Part shown: positions 26,577 to 36,126 of the stretch, piece after piece | Position numbering within the stretch: position 1 is the stretch's first letter | Layout: the number at the start of each line of letters is the position of its first letter | NCBI RefSeq assembly: GCF_001279725.1 | Contig: NZ_LGDE01000024.1 | Coordinates: forward strand, 98,802-162,801 | Source of the DNA: Streptomyces sp. WM4235 | GTDB taxonomy: Bacteria > Actinomycetota > Actinomycetes > Streptomycetales > Streptomycetaceae | Reading direction: 5' to 3' | DNA: 64,000 nt | The notes under the pieces: generated by a model | What the model was told of the DNA's origin: nothing | What the model saw: the letters and a program-made list of their open reading frames with translations, nothing else | Databases searched by the model: none | Position numbers and translations under genes: made by a program

Positions 26577-27986
26577 CTAGATGTCGAAGTACATCTCGAA
26601 CTCGTGCGGGTGCGGGCGCAGCGCGATCGGGGCGATCTCGTTGGTGCGCTTGTAGTCGATCCAGGTCTCGATCAGGTCCGGGGTGAAGACACCGCCGGCG
26701 AGGAGGTACTCGTGGTCCTCCTCCAGGGCCTTGAGGACGTCCTCCAGGCTGGTCGGGACTTGCGGGACGCTCGCGTGCTCGTCGGGGGAGAGCTCGTAGA
26801 GGTCCTTGTCGATCGGCTCCATCGGCTCGATCTTGTTCTTGACGCCGTCGAGGCCCGCGAGCAGCAGCGCCGCGAAGGCGAGGTACGGGTTGGACGACGG
26901 GTCCGGGGCGCGGAACTCGACGCGCTTGGCCTTCGGGTTCGAGCCGGTGATCGGGATGCGCATCGCGGCGGAGCGGTTGCGCTGCGAGTACACCATGTTG
27001 ACCGGCGCCTCGAAGCCCGGCACCAGGCGGTGGTAGGAGTTCACCGTCGGGTTGGTGAAGGCCAGCAGCGACGGGGCGTGCTTGAGGATGCCGCCGATGT
27101 AGTAGCGGGCGGTGTCCGAGAGGCCCGCGTAGCCGGCCTCGTCGTAGAACAGCGGGTCGCCGTTCGCCCACAGCGACTGGTGGACGTGCATGCCCGAGCC
27201 GTTGTCACCGAAGATCGGCTTCGGCATGAAGGTCGCGGTCTTGCCGTTGCGCCAGGCGACGTTCTTCACGATGTACTTGAAGAGCATCAGGTCGTCGGCC
27301 GCGGCGAGCAGCGTGTTGAACTTGTAGTTGATCTCGGCCTGGCCGCCGGTGCCGACCTCGTGGTGCTGGCGCTCGACCTGGAGGCCCTGGGCGTCCAGTT
27401 CCAGCGAGATCTCGGCGCGCAGGTCGGCGAAGTGGTCGACCGGGGCGACGGGGAAGTAGCCGCCCTTGTAGCGGACCTTGTAGCCGCGGTTGTTCTCCTC
27501 GGAGCCGGTGTTCCAGGCGCCGGCCTCGGAGTCGATGTGGTAGAAGCTCTCGTTCGCGGTCGTCGCGAAGCGCACGCTGTCGAACACGTAGAACTCGGCC
27601 TCGGGGCCGAAGTACGCGGTGTCGGCGATGCCGGTGGAGGCGAGGTACGCCTCGGCCTTCTTCGCGATGTTGCGCGGGTCGCGGCTGTAGGCCTCGCCCG
27701 TGATCGGGTCGTGGATGAAGAAGTTGATGTTGAGCGTCTTGTCCTTGCGGAACGGGTCCAGGCGCGCGGTGGTGATGTCGGCGCGCAGCGCCATGTCGGA
27801 CTCGTGGATCGCCTGGAAGCCGCGGATGGAGGATCCGTCGAAGGCGAGCTCCTCCGCCGGGTCGAACGCCCGCGCCGGGATGGTGAAGTGCTGCATCACA
27901 CCAGGCAGGTCACAGAAGCGGACGTCGACGAACTTGACGTCGTTCTCCTCGATGTACTGCTTCACTTCGTCGGCGTTCTGGAACAT
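26577..27986 (-). CDS. glnA: glutamine synthetase type I
   Basis: 469 residues. It makes glutamine from glutamate, ammonia and ATP as a dodecamer. Signatures are the start [51 protein letters not shown] and [19 protein letters not shown]. The adenylylation site is Y397 in [10 protein letters not shown], exactly at the canonical position, so activity is likely switched by a GlnE adenylyltransferase. ATG 27986 has AGGAGG upstream. A complete GlnR double box lies about 100 bases before the start, and a TATGGT -10-like box lies at 28070-28075 on this strand. Confidence 0.97.
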   Translation of the reverse strand: MFQNADEVKQYIEENDVKFVDVRFCDLPGVMQHFTIPARAFDPAEELAFDGSSIRGFQAIHESDMALRADITTARLDPFRKDKTLNINFFIHDPITGEAYSRDPRNIAKKAEAYLASTGIADTAYFGPEAEFYVFDSVRFATTANESFYHIDSEAGAWNTGSEENNRGYKVRYKGGYFPVAPVDHFADLRAEISLELDAQGLQVERQHHEVGTGGQAEINYKFNTLLAAADDLMLFKYIVKNVAWRNGKTATFMPKPIFGDNGSGMHVHQSLWANGDPLFYDEAGYAGLSDTARYYIGGILKHAPSLLAFTNPTVNSYHRLVPGFEAPVNMVYSQRNRSAAMRIPITGSNPKAKRVEFRAPDPSSNPYLAFAALLLAGLDGVKNKIEPMEPIDKDLYELSPDEHASVPQVPTSLEDVLKALEEDHEYLLAGGVFTPDLIETWIDYKRTNEIAPIALRPHPHEFEMYFDI

Positions 27987-28085
27987 CCAACTCCTCCTAC
28001 TCCCGACCCCGGGGCAGGGGCGGGCTTTATAGCTCGTGGTGCGTCAGTGCGGTGCCGCACGCTGACCCGACCATAAGCAGACGGG

Positions 28086-28123
28086 ATTTCTCAAGCATGA
28101 CCCATTTGTTTCGCACAAGTTAA
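28086..28123 (-). promoter_or_regulatory. GlnR double box upstream of glnA
   Basis: On the minus strand, TTAAC-n6-GAAAC-n6-GTCAT-n6-GAAAT with every spacer exactly six bases, matching the streptomycete GlnR consensus gTnAC-n6-GaAAc twice. It lies just upstream of the TATGGT box, an activator position. Confidence 0.88.
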
Positions 28124-28171
28124 CCAGGGTCCCGTCCGGGGCGCCGGAGAGCGCACCGGTACCGTGGTCGG

Positions 28172-28639
28172 GTGGACAACAGGCAAGCAATCGGATCCTG
28201 GCTTTCCGGCCCCCGCGCGGCCGCCGAGGAGATGGGCGTCGACTTCGGCCATCCGGGCGAGCGCCTGGGCCTTCCCCGTTCGGGGCCCGGCTCGGTGGCC
28301 CGTTTCGGGCGTCGACTCGGCGCCGTCGTCATCGACTGGGTCGGTTGTCAGCTGATCGCCTACGCCCTGATCACGGGCGGTGACCTGGACGCTTCCAGCC
28401 CGTGGACGCTGGCGCTCTTCCTGAGCCTCACGTTCCTGACGGTGGGCACGGTGGGCTTCACCCCCGGCAAGCGGATCCTGGGACTCCGGGTCATCGCGCT
28501 GGACGGCTCGCGCCTGGGCCTCGGCCGGGTGGCGCTGCGCACCCTGCTGCTGGCCCTCTTCGTACCCGCCCTGATCTCGGACCGGGACGGCCGGGGCCTG
28601 CACGACCGGCTCGCCGGCGCGGTCCAGGTCCGCATCTGA
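28172..28639 (+). CDS. RDD family membrane protein
   Basis: 155 residues. RDD domain: VARFGRRLGAVVIDWVGCQL contains the Arg-Asp pattern on the first helix, two further hydrophobic segments follow, and the C-terminal ISDRDGRGLHDRLAGAVQVRI carries the conserved D-R-x-LHDRLAG motif. RDD proteins are small inner-membrane proteins of mostly unknown function. GTG 28172 follows TACCGT (28160-28165) by six bases with no Shine-Dalgarno, suggesting a leaderless message divergent from glnA. A strong terminator follows. Confidence 0.88.
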   Translation: MDNRQAIGSWLSGPRAAAEEMGVDFGHPGERLGLPRSGPGSVARFGRRLGAVVIDWVGCQLIAYALITGGDLDASSPWTLALFLSLTFLTVGTVGFTPGKRILGLRVIALDGSRLGLGRVALRTLLLALFVPALISDRDGRGLHDRLAGAVQVRI

Positions 28640-28693
28640 GGAACGGCGCGCGTCGCGGAGAACACGACGACAGCGCGCCCAGAGCACGACGAG

Positions 28694-28736
28694 ACGGGGG
28701 TGCCCCCGGAGCCATCGGCTCCGGGGGCACCCCCGT
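28694..28736. terminator. 20-bp hairpin terminator between RDD and DUF4191 genes
   Basis: Perfect stem 28694-28713 with 28717-28736 and a 3-base loop. It can end both convergent transcripts. Confidence 0.9.
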
Positions 28737-28766
28737 GTCGTATACGAAAAGCAGGTCAGCGCATTG

Positions 28767-29465
28767 TCAGCGCATCTTGCCGCCGCGCGGCATGCGCGTG
28801 CCCTTCGGCATGGGGCCCTTCGGGACCGGCATGTTGCTCATGAGGTCACCCATGGCCCGGAGCTTGTCGTTCACCTGCGTGATCTGCGGGCCGGCCAGCA
28901 CGCGCGGCAGCTTGAGCAGCGTCGTACGGACCTTCTTGAGCGGGACCTCGCCCTCGCCGGTGCCCACGATGAAGTCGTGCACCGGGACGTCGGGCATGAT
29001 CCGGGCCAGCTTCTTCTTCTCGGCCGCGAGCAGGACCTTGACCCGGTTCGGGTTGCCCTCCGCGATCAGGACGACGCCCGCCTTGCCGACGGCCCGGTGG
29101 ACGATGTCCTGGTTCCGGTTCATCGCGACGGCCGGGGTGGTGGTCCAACCCCGTCCCACGTTGTCCAGTACGGCCGCGGCAGCGCCCGGCTGTCCCTCCA
29201 TCTGCCCGAAGGCAGCCCGCTCGGCCCGTCGCCCGAAGACGATCGCCATCGCGAGGAACGCCACCAGGAAACCCAGGATGCCCAGGTAGACCGGGTGGCC
29301 GATCAGGAAGCCGATCGCAAGAAAGACACCGAAGGTGACGATTCCCACGCCCGCGACGATCAGACCGACCTTCGGGTCGGCCTTGCGCGTCATCTTGTAC
29401 GTCAGGGCGATCTGCTTCAGTCGCCCGGGGTTCGCAGCAGTCTCTGCGTTTGACTTCCTCGCCAT
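28767..29465 (-). CDS. DUF4191 domain two-TM membrane protein
   Basis: 232 residues. A basic N-terminus is followed by two adjacent hydrophobic segments (about residues 34-56 and 58-77), then a soluble domain with MNRNQDIVHRAVGKAGVVLI and a Met/Pro/Lys-rich tail (PVPKGPMPKGTRMPRGGKMR). This is actinobacterial DUF4191, of unknown function and typically next to lipoate genes as here. ATG 29465 is nine bases after the stop of the small upstream gene. TAAACT, which contains that stop, also fits a -10 box, so an internal leaderless start cannot be excluded. Confidence 0.87.
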   Translation of the reverse strand: MARKSNAETAANPGRLKQIALTYKMTRKADPKVGLIVAGVGIVTFGVFLAIGFLIGHPVYLGILGFLVAFLAMAIVFGRRAERAAFGQMEGQPGAAAAVLDNVGRGWTTTPAVAMNRNQDIVHRAVGKAGVVLIAEGNPNRVKVLLAAEKKKLARIMPDVPVHDFIVGTGEGEVPLKKVRTTLLKLPRVLAGPQITQVNDKLRAMGDLMSNMPVPKGPMPKGTRMPRGGKMR

Positions 29466-29474
29466 AAGGCGAGT

Positions 29475-29672
29475 TTACGTGGCCTGCGGACGGCGGGTCG
29501 CCGCGGCCTCGAGTACGTGCTCGGTTTCGACCCGATCCTTGGCCCTGCGGCGGTCCTCCAGGACCGCGCTCCAGGCGTTGCGGCGGGCGCCGCTCATGAG
29601 CAGCGACTCGATGCCCCGGAAGGCGTCTGTGAAGGACGGGATGGCGATGGCGCGTACGGGCGCGGCCTGCAT
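29475..29672 (-). CDS. small conserved protein (65 aa) in operon with DUF4191
   Basis: Starts MQAAPVRAIAIPSFTDAFRG and continues through a basic, helical stretch (SGARRNAWSAVLEDRRRAKD) to RPQAT. ATG 29672 has GAGAGGG upstream; GTG codons at 29690 and 29699 are in frame and could lengthen it. It ends nine bases before the DUF4191 start and would be transcribed from the TTGACC/TAACAC promoter about 110 bases upstream. No known domain. It is a probable real small gene because the codon pattern continues and the spacing is tight. Confidence 0.6.
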   Translation of the reverse strand: MQAAPVRAIAIPSFTDAFRGIESLLMSGARRNAWSAVLEDRRRAKDRVETEHVLEAAATRRPQAT

Positions 29673-29788
29673 GATGTCGATCCCTCTCACGGTGCTCACG
29701 ACGGCTGGGAGTGAAGCGGTGGTACGTGGAGCGAAGCGGTGGTGCGCGCTGCGCGATGTGCGGTGCGTGCAGCAATCGTCACTGACTG

Positions 29789-29817
29789 GTGTTACCAGGG
29801 CGTGACCGGTCGGTCAA
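29789..29817 (-). promoter_or_regulatory. promoter for the small gene and DUF4191
   Basis: On the minus strand TTGACC (29817-29812), 17 bases, TAACAC (29794-29789). TGACC/GGTCA arms overlap the -35 box. A 20-base imperfect direct repeat (29709-29728, 29729-29748) lies in the leader. Confidence 0.6.
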
Positions 29818-29848
29818 ATGCGATGAACATGTTGGGCGCGAAAACACT

Positions 29849-29895
29849 GACGCGGCCCACCCGACTCATCCTGGAATGAGCCTAGGGGCCGCGTC
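29849..29895 (-). terminator. hairpin downstream of lipA
   Basis: GACGCGGCCC (29849-29858) pairs with GGGCCGCGTC (29886-29895), with an inner CTCAT/ATGAG helix. It lies about 50 bases after the lipA stop. Confidence 0.65.
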
Positions 29896-29947
29896 GGCGC
29901 GGTGTTACTGTTCAGTAAGTTATTGTGCGGGACTTCACACGCCCACG

Positions 29948-30895
29948 TCAGACGGTGGCGCGCTTCTCCATCGCCTGCTGGTAGAGGCGCCCGGCGCGGT
30001 ACGAGGAACGCACCAGCGGACCGGACATCACACCGGAGAAGCCGATCTCCTCGGCCTCCTTCGCCAGCTCGACGAACTCGGCCGGCTTGACCCACCGCTC
30101 GACGGGGTGGTGGCGCGGCGAGGGGCGCAGGTACTGGGTGATGGTGATGAGCTCGCAGCCGGCCTCGTGCAGGTCCTTGAGGGCCTGCGTGACCTCCTCG
30201 CGCTCCTCGCCCATGCCGAGGATCAGGTTCGACTTCGTGATCAGGCCGTAGGCGCGTGCCTTGGTGATCACGTCGAGGGAGCGCTCGTAGCGGAAGCCGG
30301 GGCGGATCCGCTTGAAGATCCGGGGGACCGTCTCGACGTTGTGCGCGAAGACCTCGGGGCGGGAGGCGAAGACCTCCTCCAGGAGTTCCGGCACCGCGTT
30401 GAAGTCGGGGGCCAGCAGCTCGACCTTGGTGTGGCCGGTCTCACGGCCCGCCGTCTGCTGGTGGATCTGGCGCACGGTCTCCGCGTACAGCCAGGCGCCG
30501 CCGTCGGGCAGGTCGTCGCGGGCCACGCCGGTGATCGTCGCGTAGTTCAGGTCCATGGTGACCACGGACTCGCCGACACGACGCGGCTCGTCCCGGTCGA
30601 GGGCCTCGGGCTTGCCCGTGTCGATCTGGCAGAAGTCACAGCGCCGGGTGCACTGGTCGCCACCGATGAGGAAGGTGGCCTCGCGGTCTTCCCAGCATTC
30701 GTAGATGTTCGGACAGCCGGCTTCCTGGCACACCGTGTGCAGTCCTTCGCCCTTCACCAGGGCCTGCATCTTGGTGTACTCGGGGCCCATCTTCGCCCGG
30801 GTCTTGATCCACTCGGGCTTGCGCTCGATGGGGGTCTGGGCGTTACGGACCTCGAGGCGCAGCATCTTGCGTCCGTCGGGTGCGACTGCGGACAC
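29948..30895 (-). CDS. lipA: lipoyl synthase
   Basis: 315 residues. A radical-SAM enzyme that inserts two sulfurs into octanoyl groups to make lipoyl cofactor. The auxiliary cluster motif [12 protein letters not shown] and the radical-SAM motif CTRRCDFC are intact, and the C-terminal serine ligand is in [11 protein letters not shown] 30895 is chosen because it has GGGAG upstream and removes an unlikely 33-residue extension. lipB lies 109 bases upstream on the same strand. The product supplies the lipoyl groups for the E2 protein encoded 10 kb away. Confidence 0.95.
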   Translation of the reverse strand: MSAVAPDGRKMLRLEVRNAQTPIERKPEWIKTRAKMGPEYTKMQALVKGEGLHTVCQEAGCPNIYECWEDREATFLIGGDQCTRRCDFCQIDTGKPEALDRDEPRRVGESVVTMDLNYATITGVARDDLPDGGAWLYAETVRQIHQQTAGRETGHTKVELLAPDFNAVPELLEEVFASRPEVFAHNVETVPRIFKRIRPGFRYERSLDVITKARAYGLITKSNLILGMGEEREEVTQALKDLHEAGCELITITQYLRPSPRHHPVERWVKPAEFVELAKEAEEIGFSGVMSGPLVRSSYRAGRLYQQAMEKRATV

Positions 30896-31004
30896 GACCG
30901 GCTCCCTGTGACTTCGATTCTTCGGCGCCCACCAGGGTACGCCCGTAATTTCATACGTTCTTACGTCCGCCAACCTGGGGGCGGCCGGACGCATTCCCCG
31001 GGCC

Positions 31005-31802
31005 TCAGCCGGCGGCGGGCTCGATCTCCCTCGGTCGGAGCTCCGCCTGCTCCAGGACGTCCTTGAGGTGCCGCTCGATGACGGGCAGCACCTGGGCGAT
31101 GGTGATCTCCCGGCCCAGTTCGTACGAGAGCGAGGTCACACCGGCGTCCCGGATGCCGCAGGGGATGATCCGGTCGAACCAGGTGTTGTCCGGATTCACG
31201 TTGATCGAGAACCCGTGCATGGTGACGCCCTTGGCGACCCGGATGCCGATGGCGGCGAGCTTGCGGTCCTCGCGGCGCTGGCCGGCGTTGGACGGGGCGT
31301 ACTCGGGGCCGTTCAGCCGGGCGTCGAACTCGTCGTCGTGCATCCGGGGATCGAGGTCCAGCGAGAGTCCGCCGATGCCCGGCCGGTCCTCGACGGGGTC
31401 GCCGAGCACCCAGACACCGCTGCGCCCCTCGATCCGGGTGGTCTCCAGCCCGAACTCGGCTGCGGTCCTGATCAGCGCGTCCTCCAGCCGGCGGACGTGG
31501 GCGACCACGTCCACGGGGCGCGGCAGCTTCATGATCGGGTAGCCGACGAGCTGGCCCGGCCCGTGCCAGGTGATCTTTCCGCCCCGGTCCACGTCCACGA
31601 CCGGCGTGCCGTCCAACGGCCGCTCGTTGTCTGCGGTGCGCCGACCGGCCGTGTAGACGGGTCGGTGCTCGACCAGCAGGCAGGTGTCCTCGATCTCGTC
31701 CGCGAAGCGGGCGGCGTGCACCCGGCGCTGCTCGTCCCAGGCCTCGGTGTACTCGACGAATTCCGGCCCGAAGCCCAGATGGACAAACCGAAGCTCAGTC
31801 AC
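31005..31802 (-). CDS. lipB: lipoyl(octanoyl) transferase
   Basis: 265 residues. It moves octanoyl from acyl carrier protein to lipoyl domains before LipA acts. Signatures are [40 protein letters not shown] with the conserved lysine, and [14 protein letters not shown] with catalytic C215. GTG 31802 has GAGG upstream and begins [10 protein letters not shown], a normal N-terminus. An upstream extension to 31961 has Cys-rich, non-family sequence and is rejected. It is divergent from the TPR-type regulator. Confidence 0.94.
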   Translation of the reverse strand: MTELRFVHLGFGPEFVEYTEAWDEQRRVHAARFADEIEDTCLLVEHRPVYTAGRRTADNERPLDGTPVVDVDRGGKITWHGPGQLVGYPIMKLPRPVDVVAHVRRLEDALIRTAAEFGLETTRIEGRSGVWVLGDPVEDRPGIGGLSLDLDPRMHDDEFDARLNGPEYAPSNAGQRREDRKLAAIGIRVAKGVTMHGFSINVNPDNTWFDRIIPCGIRDAGVTSLSYELGREITIAQVLPVIERHLKDVLEQAELRPREIEPAAG

Positions 31803-32072
31803 CGCAGCGCCTCCTCGTTGAACCTGCTGTGTGCACGCATCGCACCAGCCAAGGGTACGGCCGGCCGAAAGCGGCTCCTCAGGGCCCCGACGGTCGCCTC
31901 GGTCGTCGCCCATACGGGCGGAGCGTGCCCATCCGTAAAGGACCCCGCAGGTTCTGCACACGATCGGATGAATGTGGGACAGAGGGGGCGGTGCGGGCGA
32001 AGTTCGCCGCTACATTCACGCCGTTCACAGGGCCGGGACTCCGGTCTTTCACGTCAGGAAACCGTGGAGCCG

Positions 32073-33512
32073 ATGACGGAACGACCAGCCCAGCGCGTCC
32101 CCAACCGGCAACTCTCGGCGCTGATCGCGGAAGCCGGGTTCTCCAACGCCGGTCTCGCCCGCCGCGTCGACCAGCTCGGCCTGGAACACGGTCTCGATCT
32201 GCGGTACGACAAGACGTCCGTGACCCGGTGGCTGCGCGGCCAGCAACCCCGCGGGACGACCCCCGCGCTGATCGCGGAGGTCTTCACCCGGCGCCTCGGG
32301 CGGCGGCTGTCGGCCCAGGACCTGGGGCTCGACGCGTGCGCGCCCGTCTACGCGGGGCTGGAGTTCGCGGCCACCCCCGAGGAGGCCGTGGACATCGCGA
32401 GCGGACTGTGGCGCAAGGACTCCGGCTCGCACGCCGAGCTGCGCAAGATCGCCTTCACCCCGGCCGGTCTGGTGGTGCCCAGCCGGGACTGGCTGATCGG
32501 CCGGGCCGACGAACGGGTCGGGCGGGGCGCGGAGCCCGCCGGCTCGCGGGTCCCGACGCAGGGGCGGACGGCCGTGCCCCGCCAGCGGCAGATCGACCGG
32601 GCGCCCGGCCAGCGGGTGACGGGCGGGGACATCGCGGCGCTGCGGTCGGTGAGCGAACTGTTCCGGACCCTGGACGACACCTACGGCGGCGGGCACGCCC
32701 GGCAGGCGCTGGTGCGGTACCTGGAGCACGAGGCGGAGCCGATGCTGCGGGGCACGTACGGGGAGACCACCGGGCGCAGGCTGTTCGCGGCCGCCGCCGA
32801 CCTGACCCGGCTCGCGGGTTGGACCTCGTACGACATCGCCGCGCACGGGCTGGCCCAGCGGTACTTCGTGCAGGCGCTGCGGCTCTCGCAGGCCGCCGCC
32901 GACCGGCCGTACGGGTCGTACGTGCTGGTCACGATGAGCCGGCAGGCCGTCTACCTGGGGCACGGGCGGGAGGCGGTGCAGCTCGCCCGGGTCGCCCAGC
33001 AGGGCGTGGGCTCCGGGCCGCCGCCGGTGGTGCAGGCGTTGCTGCACTCGGCGGAGGCGCGGGGGCACGCGGTGTTGGGCGAGGTGCGGGCCTCGACGGC
33101 CTCGCTGGTGCGGGCGGAGCGGGCGCTGGGCGCGGCCCGGCCGGGGGACGACGTGCCGCACTGGGCCCGCTTCTACGACGAGGCGCAGTTGGCGGACGAG
33201 TTCGGCCACTGCCACCGGGATCTCCAGCAGTACCGGGCCTCGGCGCAGCACGCGGAGCGCTCGCTCCAGTTGCGGGCGCCCGGCCACGCGCGCTCGCGGC
33301 TGTTCTGCAGGGTGGTGCTGGCCACGGCCCGGCTGGGGCTCGGCGAGCTGGACCAGGCGTGCGCGCTGGGCGCGGAGGCGGCGCAGCAGGCGATGGAGAT
33401 GCGGTCGGCGCGCGCGGTGGAGTACGTACGGGACTTCGAGCGGCGGCTGGAGCCGTACCGGGACGCCTCGGCGGTGCGGACCTACCGGGACCGGGTCGCC
33501 GCGCTGGTCTGA
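32073..33512 (+). CDS. atypical HTH transcriptional regulator with TPR-like C-terminus
   Basis: 479 residues. The N-terminal helix-turn-helix segment (NRQLSALIAEAGFSNAGLAR, TSVTRWLRGQQPRGTTPALI, LGRRLSAQDLGL) resembles NsdA-type streptomycete regulators, whose members influence sporulation and antibiotics. The large C-terminal part is Ala/Leu-rich helical repeats with TPR-like spacing (VVQALLHSAEARGHAVLGE, RVVLATARLGLGELDQACAL). ATG 32073 is used; GTG 32064 with AGGA upstream would add three residues. TACATT at 32011-32016 is a candidate -10 box. A strong terminator follows. Confidence 0.82.
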   Translation: MTERPAQRVPNRQLSALIAEAGFSNAGLARRVDQLGLEHGLDLRYDKTSVTRWLRGQQPRGTTPALIAEVFTRRLGRRLSAQDLGLDACAPVYAGLEFAATPEEAVDIASGLWRKDSGSHAELRKIAFTPAGLVVPSRDWLIGRADERVGRGAEPAGSRVPTQGRTAVPRQRQIDRAPGQRVTGGDIAALRSVSELFRTLDDTYGGGHARQALVRYLEHEAEPMLRGTYGETTGRRLFAAAADLTRLAGWTSYDIAAHGLAQRYFVQALRLSQAAADRPYGSYVLVTMSRQAVYLGHGREAVQLARVAQQGVGSGPPPVVQALLHSAEARGHAVLGEVRASTASLVRAERALGAARPGDDVPHWARFYDEAQLADEFGHCHRDLQQYRASAQHAERSLQLRAPGHARSRLFCRVVLATARLGLGELDQACALGAEAAQQAMEMRSARAVEYVRDFERRLEPYRDASAVRTYRDRVAALV

Positions 33513-33546
33513 GCGGGCCCGCGCCCCGTCCCGGTCACGGGGGCGG

Positions 33547-33588
33547 GCGTGAGGGCCCGGCCCCGGTCACGGGGCCGGGCCCTCACGC
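33547..33588. terminator. 19-bp hairpin terminator
   Basis: GCGTGAGGGCCCGGCCCCG (33547-33565) pairs perfectly with 33570-33588 around GTCA. It lies between convergent genes. Confidence 0.9.
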
Positions 33589-33612
33589 GTACGCGGCCGG
33601 GGCGGGACCGAC

Positions 33613-34875
33613 TCAGGCCGCCACCGGAACGGATCGTTCCGGGGCGGCCGGCACCGGGATGCCGAAGTCGCGCAGGACGGCCGTGCTCGCGCGTCGGGCG
33701 GAGTGCAGGGCCCCCTGGACGGTGTTGACGTCGCGGTGGTCGCCGCACACGTACAGCCCGGCCACGACCCGTACCGGGCGGCGCAGGTCGTACGGCGGGG
33801 GCATGGCCGGGACGGCCTCCGGGGTGTGGTGGACGGCGAGTGGCTCCCAGTCCCGGGTGGAGGTGTCGTAGAGCCGGGCGAGCCGGGAGGCGACCGTGCG
33901 GGTGGGCGGCGGCGGTCCGTGCACGGTGGTGGTGACCAGGCTCCGCCCGGCGGGAGCCCGCGTCGGGTCGACCGCACTCATCACGGTGGTGTGGGCGAGC
34001 GGCCACTTCGGGTCGGCGTCCAGGAGCAGGGAACCGTCCCACGGCAGCGGGACGGCGGTGCCGTGGTGGATGACGGTGACCTCGTGGAAGTTCGGCACCC
34101 GCAGCCCCGGCAGCAGGTCGGCGGCGGCCCGGGCGCCGGTGGCGAGCACGACGGAACGGCAGCTGAAGTCGCCGTGCTCCTCGGTGGTGACGAGGTTCGT
34201 CGCCACCGTGCGGACCCGCACCCCGGTCCGTACGGTGCCGGGCGGCAGGGCGGCGGCGAGCAGGTCGGGCAGGCTCGCGGCGCCGCCCTCGGGCACGGCG
34301 AGCCGGCCTCGGGCGAATCCGCGCAGGGCGAGGTCGGCGACCCGGCTGGAGGTGGTCAGTTCCGGGTCGCGGAGCAGGGTGGCGAGCAGGGGGCGCAGTA
34401 CGCCGTTGACCGTGCGCGGCGGCAGGCCGCGGGTGCGCAGGGCGGCCGTCGCGGTGCGTTCGGGCCGGGCGAGCAGGCGCTCCACGGGCAGGGCGGCGAG
34501 CCGGCCGAGCGCGGCGCTGAGCCGGGCCTGGTCGAGGGAGCCGCCGGCCAGGGCGCGGGCGGGGGTGAGGGCCCCGGCGCGCTGCTGTTTGCCGTCGGCT
34601 CCCCGGATGAGGACCCCGGGCGCGAAGGGGCGCAGGACGAGCGCCTCCAGGCCCGGGGTGCGGGACGGTTCGGTGTACGAGGTGTTGAGGAGCTGGCCGG
34701 TCCGGTCGAGCCGGAAGCCGTCGACCGACTCGGTGGCCATCCGACCGCCGGGGTCGTTCGCGGCCTCCAGGACGGTGACCGTGACTCCCGCGGCGATCAG
34801 ATGGTGTGCCGCCGCGAGTCCTGAGACTCCGGCTCCCACGATGACGACGTCTGCATGGTGTGCGCTGCTGAGCAC
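33613..34875 (-). CDS. FAD-dependent amine-oxidase/protoporphyrinogen-oxidase-like oxidoreductase
   Basis: 420 residues. The N-terminal dinucleotide motif is VVIVGAGVSGLAAAHHLIAAG, followed by the GRMATESVDGF segment typical of the flavin amine oxidase superfamily. A C-terminal FAD contact is GLYVCGDHRDVNTVQGALHS. The substrate is not shown; related actinobacterial proteins include phytoene-desaturase-like and PPO-like enzymes. GTG 34875 has GGAGG upstream; the in-frame extension beyond it is Cys/Arg-rich and not family-like. The gene lies downstream of a TIGR01777 gene on the same strand with a 195-base gap. Confidence 0.87.
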   Translation of the reverse strand: MLSSAHHADVVIVGAGVSGLAAAHHLIAAGVTVTVLEAANDPGGRMATESVDGFRLDRTGQLLNTSYTEPSRTPGLEALVLRPFAPGVLIRGADGKQQRAGALTPARALAGGSLDQARLSAALGRLAALPVERLLARPERTATAALRTRGLPPRTVNGVLRPLLATLLRDPELTTSSRVADLALRGFARGRLAVPEGGAASLPDLLAAALPPGTVRTGVRVRTVATNLVTTEEHGDFSCRSVVLATGARAAADLLPGLRVPNFHEVTVIHHGTAVPLPWDGSLLLDADPKWPLAHTTVMSAVDPTRAPAGRSLVTTTVHGPPPPTRTVASRLARLYDTSTRDWEPLAVHHTPEAVPAMPPPYDLRRPVRVVAGLYVCGDHRDVNTVQGALHSARRASTAVLRDFGIPVPAAPERSVPVAA

Positions 34876-35041
34876 GTGCCCCTCCCCGAGGTCGGCGCGG
34901 CTGTGTGGGGTTCCTCCTTCCCCCAACGGCCTCCGGCAGAACCCGAGTCCGGTGCGGTATTGCGCACAACTCCGGTCGCACAGCGGTCGCATTCGGGTCA
35001 CAAACGGTCGCACGTGAGCGGACGATGCTCCCCCGAGCCGC

Positions 35042-35065
35042 CGGGCCACCGGGCCACCGGGCCGC
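35042..35065. repeat. 8-bp tandem repeat x3 after a stop codon
   Basis: CGGGCCAC, CGGGCCAC, CGGGCCGC. It begins six bases downstream of the stop of the minus-strand TIGR01777 gene. Confidence 0.8.
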
Positions 35066-35070
35066 CGCCC

Positions 35071-35961
35071 CTAGGCCAGCGCGGCCCTGATCGACTCGTC
35101 GATCCCCGGGTGGCGGAACACGAAGCCGGACTCCAACAGCTTCGTGGGACGCACCCGCTGACTTCCCAGCACGTCCTCGGCGAACTCGCCGAGGACGACG
35201 CGCATGACGGGCGCCGGCACGGCGCACACCGTCGGACGGTGCAGCACCCGCCCCATCGCCGCCGTCACCTCACGGTTGGTCCGCGGCTCGGGGGCCGTCA
35301 GGTTCACCGGACCGGACAGCCCGGACGCGGTGATCAGGTGGCGCAGGGCGGCGACCTCGTCGTGCATCGAGATGTGCGACCAGTACTGGCGGCCGTTGCC
35401 GAGCCGACCGCCGACGCCGGCCCGGAAGACGGGGAACAGCCGGCCCCACGCCCCGCCGTCGGCGGCGACGACCAGGCCGGTGCGGGCGAAGACCGTACGG
35501 ATCCCGGCGTCCCCGGCCGGCGCGGCGGCCGCCTCCCACTCGACGCAGACGGAGGGCAGGAAGCCCTCCCCCGCCGGGGCGTCCTCGTCGACGACGCGGT
35601 CGCCGGTGTCCCCGTAGTAGCCGACGGCGCTCCCACTGACGAGGACCGGCGGCGGCTCGGCCATGTCCGCGACGGCCCGGGCGATGGCGGCGGTGCCGAG
35701 GACACGGCTGTCGCGGATCTCCCTCTTGTACGCGGCCGTCCAGCGGTGGTCGCCGACCCCGGCTCCGGCCAGGTGGACGACGGCGCCGCAGCCGACCAGT
35801 CCGGCGGGGTCCACGTACCCGCGCCGCGGGTCCCAGGTCGCCTCGTCCGGGGCGGCGGCGGGGCGGCGCACGAAGCGCACCACCTCGTGGCCGTCCACTT
35901 GGAGGGACCGTACGAGGACCTTGCCGATGAGGCCGGATGCTCCGGTGACCGCGATGCGCAT
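35071..35961 (-). CDS. TIGR01777 family NAD-dependent epimerase-like oxidoreductase
   Basis: 296 residues. An extended-SDR Rossmann fold begins MRIAVTGASGLIGKVLV. Other family markers are VVHLAGAGVGDHRWTAAYK, VSGSAVGYYGDTGDR, ARTGLVV and the C-terminal DUF1731 region ending LGSQRVRPTKLLESGFVFRH. The physiological substrate of this widespread family is unknown. ATG 35961 starts exactly at the Rossmann motif. No convincing ribosome site is visible. Confidence 0.92.
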   Translation of the reverse strand: MRIAVTGASGLIGKVLVRSLQVDGHEVVRFVRRPAAAPDEATWDPRRGYVDPAGLVGCGAVVHLAGAGVGDHRWTAAYKREIRDSRVLGTAAIARAVADMAEPPPVLVSGSAVGYYGDTGDRVVDEDAPAGEGFLPSVCVEWEAAAAPAGDAGIRTVFARTGLVVAADGGAWGRLFPVFRAGVGGRLGNGRQYWSHISMHDEVAALRHLITASGLSGPVNLTAPEPRTNREVTAAMGRVLHRPTVCAVPAPVMRVVLGEFAEDVLGSQRVRPTKLLESGFVFRHPGIDESIRAALA

Positions 35962-36080
35962 GGCGCCAGTCTGCCCGCAGGTCGCGCCCGTGCACGGGCG
36001 ACCCGGGGCGTGGCGCCCGGGGATCCACCGGGCGGGCCGCGCCGGGGTGGTCCGGGGACGGATCGGACTGGCGGTCCCGG

Positions 36081-36126
36081 TCGGGTCAGGTGCCGCCGAT
36101 CCATCGGGTCAGGTGCCGCCGATCCA
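36081..36126. repeat. 23-bp tandem duplication across the 3' end of the VIT1 gene
   Basis: Two identical 23-base units (36081-36103, 36104-36126). The right-hand unit contains the last codons and stop of the minus-strand gene. Confidence 0.9.

Noticed and set aside
31803..31961. Upstream extension of lipB with Cys-rich sequence
   Set aside because: It runs through the divergent promoter region and is not family sequence; GTG 31802 has a ribosome site.
34876..35049. N-terminal extension of the FAD oxidoreductase to 35049
   Set aside because: The extension is Cys/Arg-rich, unlike the family, while GTG 34875 has a GGAGG site and starts at the FAD motif.
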